Source: Arthrobacter sp. Bi26 (GTDB lineage: Bacteria > Actinomycetota > Actinomycetes > Actinomycetales > Micrococcaceae). Taken from it: a stretch of DNA of 64,000 bases. The notes below the pieces were generated by a model. It made no database searches and was not told the origin of the DNA. It was given only the letters and a program-made list of their open reading frames with translations. A program made the translations under genes and the position numbers. How positions within the stretch are numbered: the stretch's first letter is position 1; each line of letters starts with the position of its first letter. Where the stretch lies: assembly GCF_918697925.1 (NCBI RefSeq), contig NZ_CAKKMF010000009.1, positions 1-64,000 of the forward strand, read 5' to 3'. Positions 16,975-24,883 of this stretch are shown here, piece after piece.

Positions 16975-18483
16975 ATGAGCTCCCCCGATCTGTCCTCCGA
17001 TCTTCCCTCTGCCGAGTCTGGTCTTGCCGGGCCCGGCTTGGCCGAGCTGACCCCGGAGGAAATCCAGGCCTGCCTGAAGGTCCTGAACACGATCCACGCC
17101 TATGACGAGGAACACCCGGACTACCTTTCCGTGCGCCGCGCCACCGGGAAGATGTTCAAGGCCGTCAAGCGCCACCGGCGGGTCAGCAAGCGCGATGAGA
17201 TCGCCGAGGCGGACCGCGCCGTGATCGCCCAGACGGCGACGGCGGCCCCCGACAGGATCGACGACGAGACGCGCGGCAACAAGCTCGCCACGTCCGCGAC
17301 CGGGGAGATCGCCGGCCATCTCATCAGGTCCCGGCCGTGTTACATCTGTAAGCAGCACTACACCCAAGTGGACGCCTTCTACCACCAGCTGTGTCCCGAG
17401 TGCGCCATGTTCAGCCACAGCAAGCGCGACGCCCGCACCGATCTGACCGGCCGCAGAGCCCTGCTGACCGGCGGCCGGGCAAAGATCGGCATGTACATCG
17501 CGCTCCGGCTCCTCCGGGACGGCGCCCACACCACCATCACCACCCGGTTCCCCAAGGACGCCGCCCGCCGCTTCGCCGCGATGGAGGACAGTACCGACTG
17601 GCTGCACCGGATCCGGATCGTGGGCATCGACCTCCGCGACCCGTCCCAGGTAATGGCCCTGACGGATTCCCTCGATGCCGCAGGGCCGCTGGACATCATC
17701 ATCAACAATGCGGCCCAGACGGTGCGGCGCTCCGGCAACGCCTACAAGCCCCTCGTCGACGCAGAGGACGAGCCGCTGCCAGCCGCTCTCCAGGCTGCCA
17801 ACGGGGGCCCGGAACTCGTCACGTTCGGCCACGCCCACGACAAGCACCCGCTTGCCCTTGCCAGCAGCGTGTTCGACCATCCCGTCCTGGCCGGGGACGC
17901 AATCACTTCCCTCGCCCTCTCCACGGGCTCCGCGTCGCTGGAGCGCATTGCCTCCGGCACCGCCATCGACGCCGGCGGGCTGGTCCCGGACCTCGCCACG
18001 ATCAACAGCTGGACCCAGGTGCTGGACGAAGTGGACCCTCTGGAGATGCTCGAAGTGCAGCTGTGCAACGTAACGGCTCCCTTCCTGCTGGTCAGCCGGC
18101 TGCGCGGCGCCATGAAGCGCTCCACCGCGCGGCGGAAGTACATCGTCAATGTCAGCGCCATGGAAGGCCAGTTCTCCCGCGCCTACAAGGGCCCCGGGCA
18201 CCCGCACACGAACATGGCCAAGGCTGCGCTGAACATGATGACCCGTACCAGTGCCCAGGAAATGCTCGACGCCGACGGCATCCTGATGACGGCCGTGGAC
18301 ACCGGCTGGATTACGGACGAGCGGCCGCACTACACCAAAGTCCGCCTCATGGAAGAGGGCTTCCACGCGCCCCTTGACCTGGTTGACGGCGCCGCCCGCG
18401 TTTACGACCCCATCGTGATGGGCGAATCCGGCGAGGACCAGTACGGCGTCTTCCTGAAGGACTACAAGCCCAGCCCCTGGTGA
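16975..18483 (+). CDS. SDR-like protein with an N-terminal zinc-ribbon domain and no catalytic Tyr
   Basis: A 502-residue protein in three parts. Residues 1-120 are helical and charged. Residues 122-143 form a Cys-x2-Cys-x14-Cys-x2-Cys knuckle (CYIC ... CPEC), a probable zinc site. From about 160 on there is an SDR fold with LLTGGRAKIGMYIA (cofactor loop) and IINNAAQT. At the place of the usual YxxxK the sequence is TNMAK, so Lys416 is kept but the catalytic Tyr is Thr412. A large insert (residues about 255-355) lies between the NNAA motif and the active-site region. Similar long SDRs occur in other actinobacteria and in eukaryotes, without known function as far as I can say. It could be a non-catalytic nucleotide sensor or use another acid. 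Leaderless start. Confidence 0.75.
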   Translation: MSSPDLSSDLPSAESGLAGPGLAELTPEEIQACLKVLNTIHAYDEEHPDYLSVRRATGKMFKAVKRHRRVSKRDEIAEADRAVIAQTATAAPDRIDDETRGNKLATSATGEIAGHLIRSRPCYICKQHYTQVDAFYHQLCPECAMFSHSKRDARTDLTGRRALLTGGRAKIGMYIALRLLRDGAHTTITTRFPKDAARRFAAMEDSTDWLHRIRIVGIDLRDPSQVMALTDSLDAAGPLDIIINNAAQTVRRSGNAYKPLVDAEDEPLPAALQAANGGPELVTFGHAHDKHPLALASSVFDHPVLAGDAITSLALSTGSASLERIASGTAIDAGGLVPDLATINSWTQVLDEVDPLEMLEVQLCNVTAPFLLVSRLRGAMKRSTARRKYIVNVSAMEGQFSRAYKGPGHPHTNMAKAALNMMTRTSAQEMLDADGILMTAVDTGWITDERPHYTKVRLMEEGFHAPLDLVDGAARVYDPIVMGESGEDQYGVFLKDYKPSPW

Positions 18484-18540
18484 CAGGCACCCGGGTGGCG
18501 CCTCACGCTGAGGTGTGCAGTGCAGTGAGGAGCGCAGTGC

Positions 18541-18557
18541 AGGCCTTATGGCCCTAA
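18541..18557 (+). promoter_or_regulatory. DevR/DosR-box-like site A
   Basis: AGGCCTTATGGCCCTAA, centred 43 bp before the ATG at 18592. It matches the half site GGCCCTAA typical of mycobacterial DevR boxes. Confidence 0.6.
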
Positions 18558-18577
18558 TCGGGGTCCGGGCCGGTACG

Positions 18578-18583
18578 TAACGT
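18578..18583 (+). promoter_or_regulatory. -10 element (TAACGT), leaderless
   Basis: TAACGT lies 8 bases before the ATG at 18592, with box A about one activator-site distance upstream. Confidence 0.45.
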
Positions 18584-18591
18584 GGCTCCAC

Positions 18592-19059
18592 ATGGACACA
18601 ACCACGCCACTGCCGGATTACTCGCTGACCATGGACCAGTGCTGGGCGCTGCTCGATGCCGAAGTCGTGGGGCGCGTAGCGCTGATCGTGGACAGCCATC
18701 CAGAGATCTTTCCGGTGAACTTCGTGCTGGAGCGGCGCACGATTGTCTTCCGCACCTCGGGGGGCACGAAGCTGTGGGGCGCCATCACGGGCAAGCCGGT
18801 CGCATTCGAGATCGACGGGTACGACGCCCGCGACGAGACGGCCTGGAGCGTGATGGCACGCGGCGAAGCCGAACTGATGGAGAACCAGGCGGACAAGGAC
18901 GAGGCGGATGCCCTGCTCCTGGAACCGTGGCAGCCCGGCGGCAAGCCGTACTACGTGCGTGTGGCTCCCAAGGCGCTGACCGGGCGACGCTTCAAGGTCA
19001 ACAGGCCCGATGTGTGGGTCACCCGTCTCTCGGACCAGCGCCGTGCCTCGTTCGAATAG
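18592..19059 (+). CDS. pyridoxamine-5'-phosphate-oxidase-like split-barrel flavin/F420 protein (1)
   Basis: A 155-residue PNPOx-fold protein: VGRVALIVDSHPEIFPVNFVL and IVFRTSGGTKLWGAI are the barrel strands that bind FMN or F420, and GRRFKV is near the C-terminus. Such proteins are frequent in DosR regulons, where some are F420-dependent or nitroreductase-like; the substrate cannot be predicted. It is a paralogue of the gene at 22516-23013, and the two flank the USP-DevR-DevS genes. A DevR-like box is centred 43 bp before the start. The gene end and downstream spacer contain repeated GTTCGAAT words. Confidence 0.85.
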   Translation: MDTTTPLPDYSLTMDQCWALLDAEVVGRVALIVDSHPEIFPVNFVLERRTIVFRTSGGTKLWGAITGKPVAFEIDGYDARDETAWSVMARGEAELMENQADKDEADALLLEPWQPGGKPYYVRVAPKALTGRRFKVNRPDVWVTRLSDQRRASFE

Positions 19060-19127
19060 CTCGCGGGTCGAATAGGACACGGTTCGAATCACGTGGGTTC
19101 GAATAGCTCCGTGCAGGGATTCCGGCG

Positions 19128-19571
19128 TCAGTCGCTTTCTGGCGAGTGAACGACCAGTACCGGGCAATGCGCATGCGCCACGCAGGCCGAACTGACTGAT
19201 CCCAGGAGCAGGCCGCCGAACCCGCCGTGGCCGCGGCGGCCCACCACGAGCATGTCCGCGGACTTGCTTTCCTCGATAAGCATGCGGCGGGGATGTCCCT
19301 GGACGAGGCGGGCCTCGACGTTGTCCGGGGTGTCCGGGCCGAAAGCCTTCACCACCGCCTCGGCCAGGATTTCCCCTGCCCGGACGTCGAAGTCCTCGAT
19401 GCCGACGGCGACGTAGCCGTCGTACACCGGAGGGTAGTCCCAGCACGCCAGCGCCACGATCTTGGCGGACAGCGGCACCGCGAGGGCCTGCGCATGCCGT
19501 AACGCCGACACCGAAGCGTCCGAGCCGTCAACGCCTACCACGATCGTGCGGACGTCCCTGGCTTCGTTCAT
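19128..19571 (-). CDS. universal stress protein (UspA family)
   Basis: A 147-residue single-domain USP with the N-terminal strand TIVVGVDGSDAS and the ATP-binding signature G-x2-G-x9-G-S near the C-terminus (VVGRRGHGGFGGLLLGSV). This places it in the ATP-binding class found in hypoxia/dormancy regulons. The ATG has AGGACAAGG about 8 bases upstream. DevR-like boxes lie 93 and 172 bp upstream of the start. It converges with the first split-barrel gene. A role in stationary or hypoxic survival is inferred from family and context. Confidence 0.9.
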   Translation of the reverse strand: MNEARDVRTIVVGVDGSDASVSALRHAQALAVPLSAKIVALACWDYPPVYDGYVAVGIEDFDVRAGEILAEAVVKAFGPDTPDNVEARLVQGHPRRMLIEESKSADMLVVGRRGHGGFGGLLLGSVSSACVAHAHCPVLVVHSPESD

Positions 19572-19655
19572 CGGTTAACCCTTGTCCTCGTGCCGGCCGA
19601 GCCTGCTGCGCCAGATGGCGACGCTCCAATGATTTCCTCCGCCCGGCCAGGGAGC

Positions 19656-19672
19656 CTAGGGCCAAAAGTCAT
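19656..19672 (-). promoter_or_regulatory. DevR/DosR-box-like site B
   Basis: On the minus strand ATGACTTTTGGCCCTAG, the closest of the four sites to the GGGACTTTNGGCCC core of mycobacterial boxes. It lies upstream of the USP gene. A -10-like AATCAT is about 33 bp downstream on the same strand. Confidence 0.6.
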
Positions 19673-19734
19673 GCAAGCACACCAGCCAGCTCGCGTCCGA
19701 AAGCGATCAGTGCAGCGGTCGCAGGCGGCCCGTT

Positions 19735-19751
19735 GGGCACTATGACCCTTG
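19735..19751. promoter_or_regulatory. DevR/DosR-box-like site C (weaker)
   Basis: GGGCACTATGACCCTTG; GGG and CCCT are in register with the other sites, the centre deviates. It lies between the divergent USP and devR genes and could serve either. An AAGAAT at 19772-19777 is a possible devR -10. Confidence 0.4.
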
Positions 19752-19878
19752 TCCGTGGCGCCGCAGTGCAGAAGAATGGCAGAGGCTGGGGTAGTCAATG
19801 CACCACAGATGTTCATGCACCACAGAAGTCAATGACTACAGAATCGAGCGGTCCCGCAAGCGGCCGGACGGGAGAACC

Positions 19879-20610
19879 ATGATTGCCTGGGCAGACGCAG
19901 GTCTCGCTGCACCTGATGGCGTGCAGGCGGTGATCCGCGTCTTCATCCTCGATGACCACGAACTCGTCAGACGCGGACTGCAGGAACTTCTCGAAGGCGA
20001 GGGTTTCGTGGTGGTCGGCAGTTCCGGATCCGCGGTGGAGGCGACCCGCCGCATTCCCGCACTGCACCCCGATGTCTGCGTGCTGGACGCCCGCTTGCCG
20101 GACGGAACCGGTATTGAAGTCTGCCGGGACGTGCGGTCGGTGGACCCGTCCTTGAACTGCATCATCCTGACGAGCTTCGACGACGAACAAGCCCTGCGCG
20201 GGGCCGTGCTGGCCGGCGCGCGCGGATATGTGCTGAAGGAGATCGGCGGCACGGACCTGATCGGAGCGCTGCGGCGGGCAGCAGCGGGCGAGACCCTCTT
20301 CGAGGAAGACGTCGCCGCCGGCATCGTGGACAGCCTGGTGGAGGCCGAGGAAGTTGACCCGCGCACCTCATCCCTCACGCCCCAGGAACGCAAGGTGTTG
20401 GAGCTGGTGGGCGGCGGGCTGACCAATCGGCAAATTGCCGCCGAAATGTTCCTGGCAGAAAAGACCGTCAAGAACTATGTGTCGTCGCTGCTGGCCAAGC
20501 TCGGTTTCGAACGACGCACCCAGGCCGCTGTCTTCATCGCCAGCCCGGCATTTCCGGTGGCCTCCGGTGCAGGCACCGGCGATGGCACCCGGCCTCACAG
20601 CGTCCGGTAA
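19879..20610 (+). CDS. devR: DevR/DosR-like response regulator (NarL family)
   Basis: A 243-residue regulator: receiver domain with DDHELVRRGL, phospho-acceptor Asp70 in VCVLDARLPDG, and Lys in GYVLKEIGG. The C-terminal LuxR/NarL helix-turn-helix has LTPQERKVLELVGGGLTNRQI followed by FLAEKTVKNYVSSLL. The DNA-recognition segment AEKTVKNYVS and the following LLAKLGFERRTQAAVF are nearly the same as in M. tuberculosis DevR, so a similar operator is expected. The ATG at 19879 has GGGAGAACC before it; GTG 19930 (MIRVFILDDH) would match the mycobacterial N-terminus exactly and is an alternative. It is convergent with its likely kinase gene. Confidence 0.9.
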   Translation: MIAWADAGLAAPDGVQAVIRVFILDDHELVRRGLQELLEGEGFVVVGSSGSAVEATRRIPALHPDVCVLDARLPDGTGIEVCRDVRSVDPSLNCIILTSFDDEQALRGAVLAGARGYVLKEIGGTDLIGALRRAAAGETLFEEDVAAGIVDSLVEAEEVDPRTSSLTPQERKVLELVGGGLTNRQIAAEMFLAEKTVKNYVSSLLAKLGFERRTQAAVFIASPAFPVASGAGTGDGTRPHSVR

Positions 20611-20656
20611 CCTCCCTGCGCGAGCCTCCCTGCGCGCCGGCTAGAGGGACACCGGG

Positions 20657-22357
20657 CTAGAGGGGCACGGACCACTCCAGGCTGGTGCCGGCGTCGGGCG
20701 CGCTCGTAATGGTGCATTCGCCGTCCAGCATGCGTGCCCGGTCCTCGAGATTGCTCAGCCCGTTGCGTTTTCCGGGTTGGGCGAATCCGGCGCCGTTGTC
20801 GCTGATTACCACCGTCACGCGGCCCTTGACGACCGCCACCGAGACCGAGATGGTATCAGCCCCGGAGTGCCGGATGGCGTTGCTGAGCCCTTCGGAAACC
20901 ACAGCCACGACGTTGTCGGCCTTGTCCGGAGTCACGGCATCCACGGGTCCTGTGATGGTCAGGCGCGGTGCAAAGGGCATGGATTTCGCCGAACTTCGCG
21001 TGACCCGACGGATCCGTCCGCTCAGCAATTCGGCATCGCCGATATTGCTCTTCAGTGAGTAGATGGTGTCGCGCAGGCTGCGGATCGCCTCGTCGAGTTC
21101 ACCTGTGATGGTACGGATGCGCTCCCACGCCAGTTCGTCCTTGGTGAACCGGGTCAGGCTCTGCACGCTCAGCCCGGCGGCGAACAGCCGCTGGATGACG
21201 AGGTCGTGCAGGTCCCGGGCAATCCTGTCGCGGTCCGTGAAGACCAGGAGCTCTTCGCGCAGCCGGTGCACCCGGGACAGTTCCAAGGCGAGGGCAACGT
21301 GGGAGCCGAAGACGGCCCCCATCTCGATGTCCGTCCGGGCGTAGCGGACCGAATCCTTGTTCCGTGCCAGCAGCAGGAGACCATGGTGGGCGCCTTGGGT
21401 GCTCAGTGCCACCGCCAGCAGCGGACCGGTGACTCCGGCGTCGACCTCCCCGACCACTTCCGACGCGTCGTCGAACAGCACCGGCTCGCCGCCTTCAAGG
21501 ACACTATCCAGGAGCCCTGATTCCAGATGCAATGACTTTCCCGAAAACGCCGCGCCGCGCCCACCGGCAACGCCGATCACCACGTGGTCAACGCCGTTGG
21601 CTGCGGGAGCCACCAACAGGGCGAGATCGGACGCGGACTCCTGGAGCGCGCGGCCGGCAATCGGGTCCAGGCCGCCTGAGGTGTAGTCGCGGTCCGTGCT
21701 CAGCATCAGCCCGGAGACGTCCATGCAGGCTTCCAGCCAGCGGGCCCGGCGGCGGGAGTCGTCATAGAGCCTGGCATTCTCAATGGCGACGCCGGCGGCT
21801 GCCGCCAATGCGACGGCCAAGGCTTCGTCTTCGGCGGTGAAGTCGCCCCCGCCTTCCTTTTCCGTGAGGTAGAGGTTTCCGAATACGACCTCCCGGACAC
21901 GGACCGGGACCCCCAAGAAAGACTGCATGGGAGGGTGGTGGGCTGGGAACCCGTAGGCTTCAAGGTGCTTGCTCAGATCATGCAGCCGAAGCGGCCGGGG
22001 GTCTGTAATCAGGAGGCCAAGGACGCCGTGACCGGTGGGCAGCGGACCGATCCGCCGCGACAATTCGCCATCGATGCCCACGGTGATGAAGTGGCTCAGC
22101 GCGTGGTCATCACCGATGACTCCCAGGGCACCAAAGCGTGCATGCAACAACCGGCAGGCCGATTCGACCACGCGTTCCAGCACGGCATCCAGGCTCAGGT
22201 CCTCGGCCAGGGCGACAACCGCTTCCAGCAGCCCCGCCATGCGTTCCTTGGATTGGAGCAGCTCTTCTGCCCGGGCGCCGAACCCCTTCAGCAGTTCCTC
22301 AACCACGGGATTTGGCTCGGATACGGCATGGCCAGAACCCTCACCCGTTGATTGCAT
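20657..22357 (-). CDS. devS: DevS/DosT-like heme-GAF sensor histidine kinase
   Basis: A 566-residue cytoplasmic kinase: GAF-A at about 60-200, GAF-B at about 230-375, HisKA_3 and HATPase. GAF-A keeps the segment GFPAHHPPMQSFLGVPVRV, followed by FGNLYLTEK, which in M. tuberculosis DosT/DevS contains the proximal heme His; so O2/NO/CO or redox sensing through heme is likely. Phospho-His is in DRIARDLHDLVIQRLF; the N-box is EGLSNAIRHSGAD and the G-box SDNGAGFAQ. The ATG at 22357 (GGGGGCAAAGAT before it) is preferred to an in-frame GTG at 22447 that adds 30 unremarkable residues. The last 12 bases of the gene (GTGCCCCTCTAG) are nearly repeated just after the stop. Confidence 0.93.
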   Translation of the reverse strand: MQSTGEGSGHAVSEPNPVVEELLKGFGARAEELLQSKERMAGLLEAVVALAEDLSLDAVLERVVESACRLLHARFGALGVIGDDHALSHFITVGIDGELSRRIGPLPTGHGVLGLLITDPRPLRLHDLSKHLEAYGFPAHHPPMQSFLGVPVRVREVVFGNLYLTEKEGGGDFTAEDEALAVALAAAAGVAIENARLYDDSRRRARWLEACMDVSGLMLSTDRDYTSGGLDPIAGRALQESASDLALLVAPAANGVDHVVIGVAGGRGAAFSGKSLHLESGLLDSVLEGGEPVLFDDASEVVGEVDAGVTGPLLAVALSTQGAHHGLLLLARNKDSVRYARTDIEMGAVFGSHVALALELSRVHRLREELLVFTDRDRIARDLHDLVIQRLFAAGLSVQSLTRFTKDELAWERIRTITGELDEAIRSLRDTIYSLKSNIGDAELLSGRIRRVTRSSAKSMPFAPRLTITGPVDAVTPDKADNVVAVVSEGLSNAIRHSGADTISVSVAVVKGRVTVVISDNGAGFAQPGKRNGLSNLEDRARMLDGECTITSAPDAGTSLEWSVPL

Positions 22358-22464
22358 ATCTTTGCCCCCACTCGCTCCGGCCCGTGTCGACGCTGACGGC
22401 CCTATGCCAGAATACCGCGAAGAACTCAGGAATGCCTCAGAATTCACAGTTTTAACCGACGTCT

Positions 22465-22481
22465 GGGACCATATGCCCTAG
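22465..22481 (+). promoter_or_regulatory. DevR/DosR-box-like site D
   Basis: GGGACCATATGCCCTAG, centred 43 bp before the ATG at 22516, the same spacing as site A. Confidence 0.65.
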
Positions 22482-22502
22482 CCGTCCCCAGCCCCGGCAG
22501 CG

Positions 22503-22508
22503 TACGCT
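22503..22508 (+). promoter_or_regulatory. -10 element (TACGCT), leaderless
   Basis: TACGCT lies 7 bases before the ATG at 22516. Confidence 0.5.
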
Positions 22509-22515
22509 CGCCGGC

Positions 22516-23013
22516 ATGAGTACTGAGTCGAGCCCGGGCAGTCACGAGTCAAAGGACAAGGCCCACACCGTCGAAAACCTGGCCACTCACGAATGCTGGC
22601 AATTATTGCGCAGCGTCTCGGTCGGCAGGCTTGCGGTCTGGGTGGACGATCACCCCGACATCTTCCCCATCAACTACAAAGTGGACCACGGTACCCTGGT
22701 CTTCCGGACCGCCGAGGGCACCAAGCTGCAGGCGGCCACCGGAGACACTCCGGTGGCGTTGGAAGCGGACGGCGTGAACGCGGACACCGGCGTCGCCTGG
22801 AGCGTTGTCGTCAAAGGCCAGGCCGCGCCGGTGCAGAACCCCCAGGAAGTCATGGACACGGTGGGCCTGCTGCTGTTCCCGTGGCAGGCCGGACAAAAGG
22901 AACACTTCGTCCGGATCACGGCGGACACCGTCACAGGCCGGCGCTTCAAGGTGGTACCGCCGCAGACGTGGTGGACGCCGTTGGACGACTCCACCCGCTC
23001 CGGCCTCGAATAA
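22516..23013 (+). CDS. pyridoxamine-5'-phosphate-oxidase-like split-barrel flavin/F420 protein (2)
   Basis: A 165-residue paralogue of the protein at 18592-19059: both share VGRLAVWVDDHPDIFPINYKV-type strands, the TxxGTKLxxAxxGxPVA block and GRRFKV near the C-terminus. The first 18 residues are a Ser/Lys-rich extension. It is divergent from devS. Site D centred 43 bp before a leaderless start makes it the best candidate DevR target in the window. Its reaction is unknown; FMN or F420 binding follows from the fold only. Confidence 0.85.
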   Translation: MSTESSPGSHESKDKAHTVENLATHECWQLLRSVSVGRLAVWVDDHPDIFPINYKVDHGTLVFRTAEGTKLQAATGDTPVALEADGVNADTGVAWSVVVKGQAAPVQNPQEVMDTVGLLLFPWQAGQKEHFVRITADTVTGRRFKVVPPQTWWTPLDDSTRSGLE

Positions 23014-23035
23014 CTCCCCCAAAGCACCGCATGCT

Positions 23036-23084
23036 CTATCAGATCGGGCTGCTTTGAGGGCCTCAGGGCAGCCCGATCTGATAG
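23036..23084. terminator. bidirectional terminator between convergent genes
   Basis: Perfect 17-bp arms (CTATCAGATCGGGCTGC and its complement) around a 15-base loop. Confidence 0.8.
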
Positions 23085-23108
23085 CGCAACGTGGAGCGGC
23101 GCAACGGT

Positions 23109-23960
23109 TTAGGCCAGGCGGGTGATCTCCACGCTGACGGTGAGGGCCGATCCCCCGCCGCCGGACAGGATGCCCTTGAGCGGCGGCACGTCGCGGTAGT
23201 CGCGGCCCCGGGCGACAGTGACGTGGAAGTCCCCCGCCGGCTTGTGGTTGGTCGGGTCCCAGCTCCGCCATTCGCCGTCCCACCACTCGAGCCACGCATG
23301 GGATTGGCCGGCAACTGTCTCGCCGAGATCCGCCGTCGAGCGGGGGTGAAGGTAGCCGGACACATAGCGGGCCGGGATACCGCAACTGCGCAGGGAGCCG
23401 ATGGCGAGGTGTGCCAGGTCCTGGCAGACGCCCTGCCGCTGGTTCCAGGCTTGCTCGGCGTTGGTGGTCACGCCGGTGGAGCCCTTCATATAGGTCATTT
23501 CGCCGCGCATCCAGGCAAAGACTGCCATGGCCGCCTCGTGCGGCGTTTTTCCCTCCACAACTCCGGGGATGATGGCGAGCACTTCAGAGCCGGGATTCGT
23601 CAGCTGGGACTGGGGAACCCAGTCACTGAACTGGTTGAGCGTCTCCGGTGCGGCCAGGACGTCCCATCCCACGATGTCGGCCTCGGCTGCGATCTTCTCG
23701 ACCCGGTGCACCTCAACGGTGGTGGTGGACAGGACTTCGAGGTGCTCGTGCGGCATCTGCATGTCGAAAGCCGTCACGCGCGTGCCCCAGTAGTCGCGGT
23801 AGCTGCTCATGGCCGCCTGCGAGGGCGACACCTTCATGGAGGACTCCAGGACCACCTGCTGCGGGTCCGTCAGCGGGGTCATCCGGGCCTCGTTGTAGGA
23901 CAGCGTGACGCGTTTGTTGTACTTGTACGCCGTCTTGTGGACGATGTTCAGCCGGGTCAT
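23109..23960 (-). CDS. transglutaminase-like cysteine peptidase/ligase of the ATP-grasp operon
   Basis: A 283-residue protein with an N-terminal beta-rich domain and a transglutaminase-like core. The catalytic triad is visible: Cys in RQGVCQDLAHL, His in GQSHAWLEWW and Asp in WDPTNHK. The first residues RLNIVHKTAYKYNKRVTLSYNEARM are typical of the group found beside alpha-E and ATP-grasp genes. It may cleave or form amide bonds in the product of the ATP-grasp protein. Its ATG overlaps the stop of the alpha-E gene by 4 bp, so it is the last gene of a tightly coupled three-gene operon. Confidence 0.9.
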   Translation of the reverse strand: MTRLNIVHKTAYKYNKRVTLSYNEARMTPLTDPQQVVLESSMKVSPSQAAMSSYRDYWGTRVTAFDMQMPHEHLEVLSTTTVEVHRVEKIAAEADIVGWDVLAAPETLNQFSDWVPQSQLTNPGSEVLAIIPGVVEGKTPHEAAMAVFAWMRGEMTYMKGSTGVTTNAEQAWNQRQGVCQDLAHLAIGSLRSCGIPARYVSGYLHPRSTADLGETVAGQSHAWLEWWDGEWRSWDPTNHKPAGDFHVTVARGRDYRDVPPLKGILSGGGGSALTVSVEITRLA

Positions 23961-24883
23961 GAAACTTCTCCCACCCAGGCCAGTTCGTCTGCCTGATTGA
24001 AGTACTTACGGGAAATGGCGTCCGAGGCCTGCGAAACCGCTTTTTGCACACGCTCCATGTGCTCCGGCAGCTCCGACATGAGGTCATCGGTGCGGTGGAA
24101 CTCCAGGAAAGTGCGGGCCTGGCCGACAATCCGGCGGGCGTCGTTAATGAAGCCGACGCGCTGGGCCGAGGGGTCCAGTTTCGCCAGGCACTCGTCGGCG
24201 TCCCGCAGGGCGTAGACGATGGACCGCGGGAACAGCCTGTCCAGGAGCAGGAATTCGGCCGCGTGCTGGTCCCCGAACGCCGCCCGGCGGGTCCGCAGGA
24301 AGGATTCGTACGCGCCGGCGCAGCGGAGCATGTTCACCCACGACATGCCGGCCGAGAGGACATCGCGTGTGGACAGCATGCGCGCGGTCATGTCGGCCCG
24401 CTCCAGGGACCGGCCCAGGACCAGGAACTGCCAGCTCTCATCGTGGCTGACGGTGGTGTCGGCCAGGCCGCTGACCATGGCCGTGCGTTCCAGGACCCAG
24501 TTGCAGAAGCGGTAGGTACCCACCACGTCCTTGCGGTGCTGGTTCAGCCCGTAGTAGGTCGTGTTCAGGCTTTCCCAGAGCCCGGAGGAAACGGTCTCGC
24601 GGGCGCGGCGGGCGTTTTCCCGGGCCGCGCCGAGGGAGCCGGCAATGGACGTGGCACTCTGCTTGTCGTAGGCGAGGGCATTGAGCAGTTCCGGCAGGCC
24701 GAAATCCTCATTCTGCGCACGGGCCCCCATGACGGCGAGGAGTTCCTGCGCGACGCTGCGCTGTTCCTCCATGGGCAGATGGTTGAGCCGCTCGAGGTGG
24801 ACGTCGAGGATCCGGGCCGTGCCGTCGGCCCGTTCCACGTAGCGGCCGATCCAAAAAAGTGACTCGGCAATACGGCTAAGCAT
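23957..24883 (-). CDS. alpha-E domain protein
   Basis: A 308-residue, almost entirely helical protein beginning MLSRIAESLFWIGRYVERAD, the hallmark of the alpha-E family (PF04168). FLVLGRSLERADMTARML near residue 155 repeats this opening motif. No catalytic residues are known for this family; it is found nearly always between a circularly permuted ATP-grasp gene and a transglutaminase-like gene, and is thought to support peptide formation or modification. It overlaps the upstream ATP-grasp gene by 8 bp and the downstream gene by 4 bp. Confidence 0.92.
   Translation of the reverse strand: MLSRIAESLFWIGRYVERADGTARILDVHLERLNHLPMEEQRSVAQELLAVMGARAQNEDFGLPELLNALAYDKQSATSIAGSLGAARENARRARETVSSGLWESLNTTYYGLNQHRKDVVGTYRFCNWVLERTAMVSGLADTTVSHDESWQFLVLGRSLERADMTARMLSTRDVLSAGMSWVNMLRCAGAYESFLRTRRAAFGDQHAAEFLLLDRLFPRSIVYALRDADECLAKLDPSAQRVGFINDARRIVGQARTFLEFHRTDDLMSELPEHMERVQKAVSQASDAISRKYFNQADELAWVGEVS

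Noticed and set aside
19060..19127. tRNA-like GGTTCGAATC words downstream of the first split-barrel gene
   Set aside because: GTTCGAATC resembles a T-loop, but no acceptor stem, D-arm or anticodon arm can be folded around it; it is part of a local repeat of GTTCGAAT.
16939..19446. 835-codon open frame on the minus strand
   Set aside because: It lies opposite the Zn-SDR and split-barrel genes, which have clear motifs and promoters; the frame is open only because of high GC content, and its translation has no recognisable domain.
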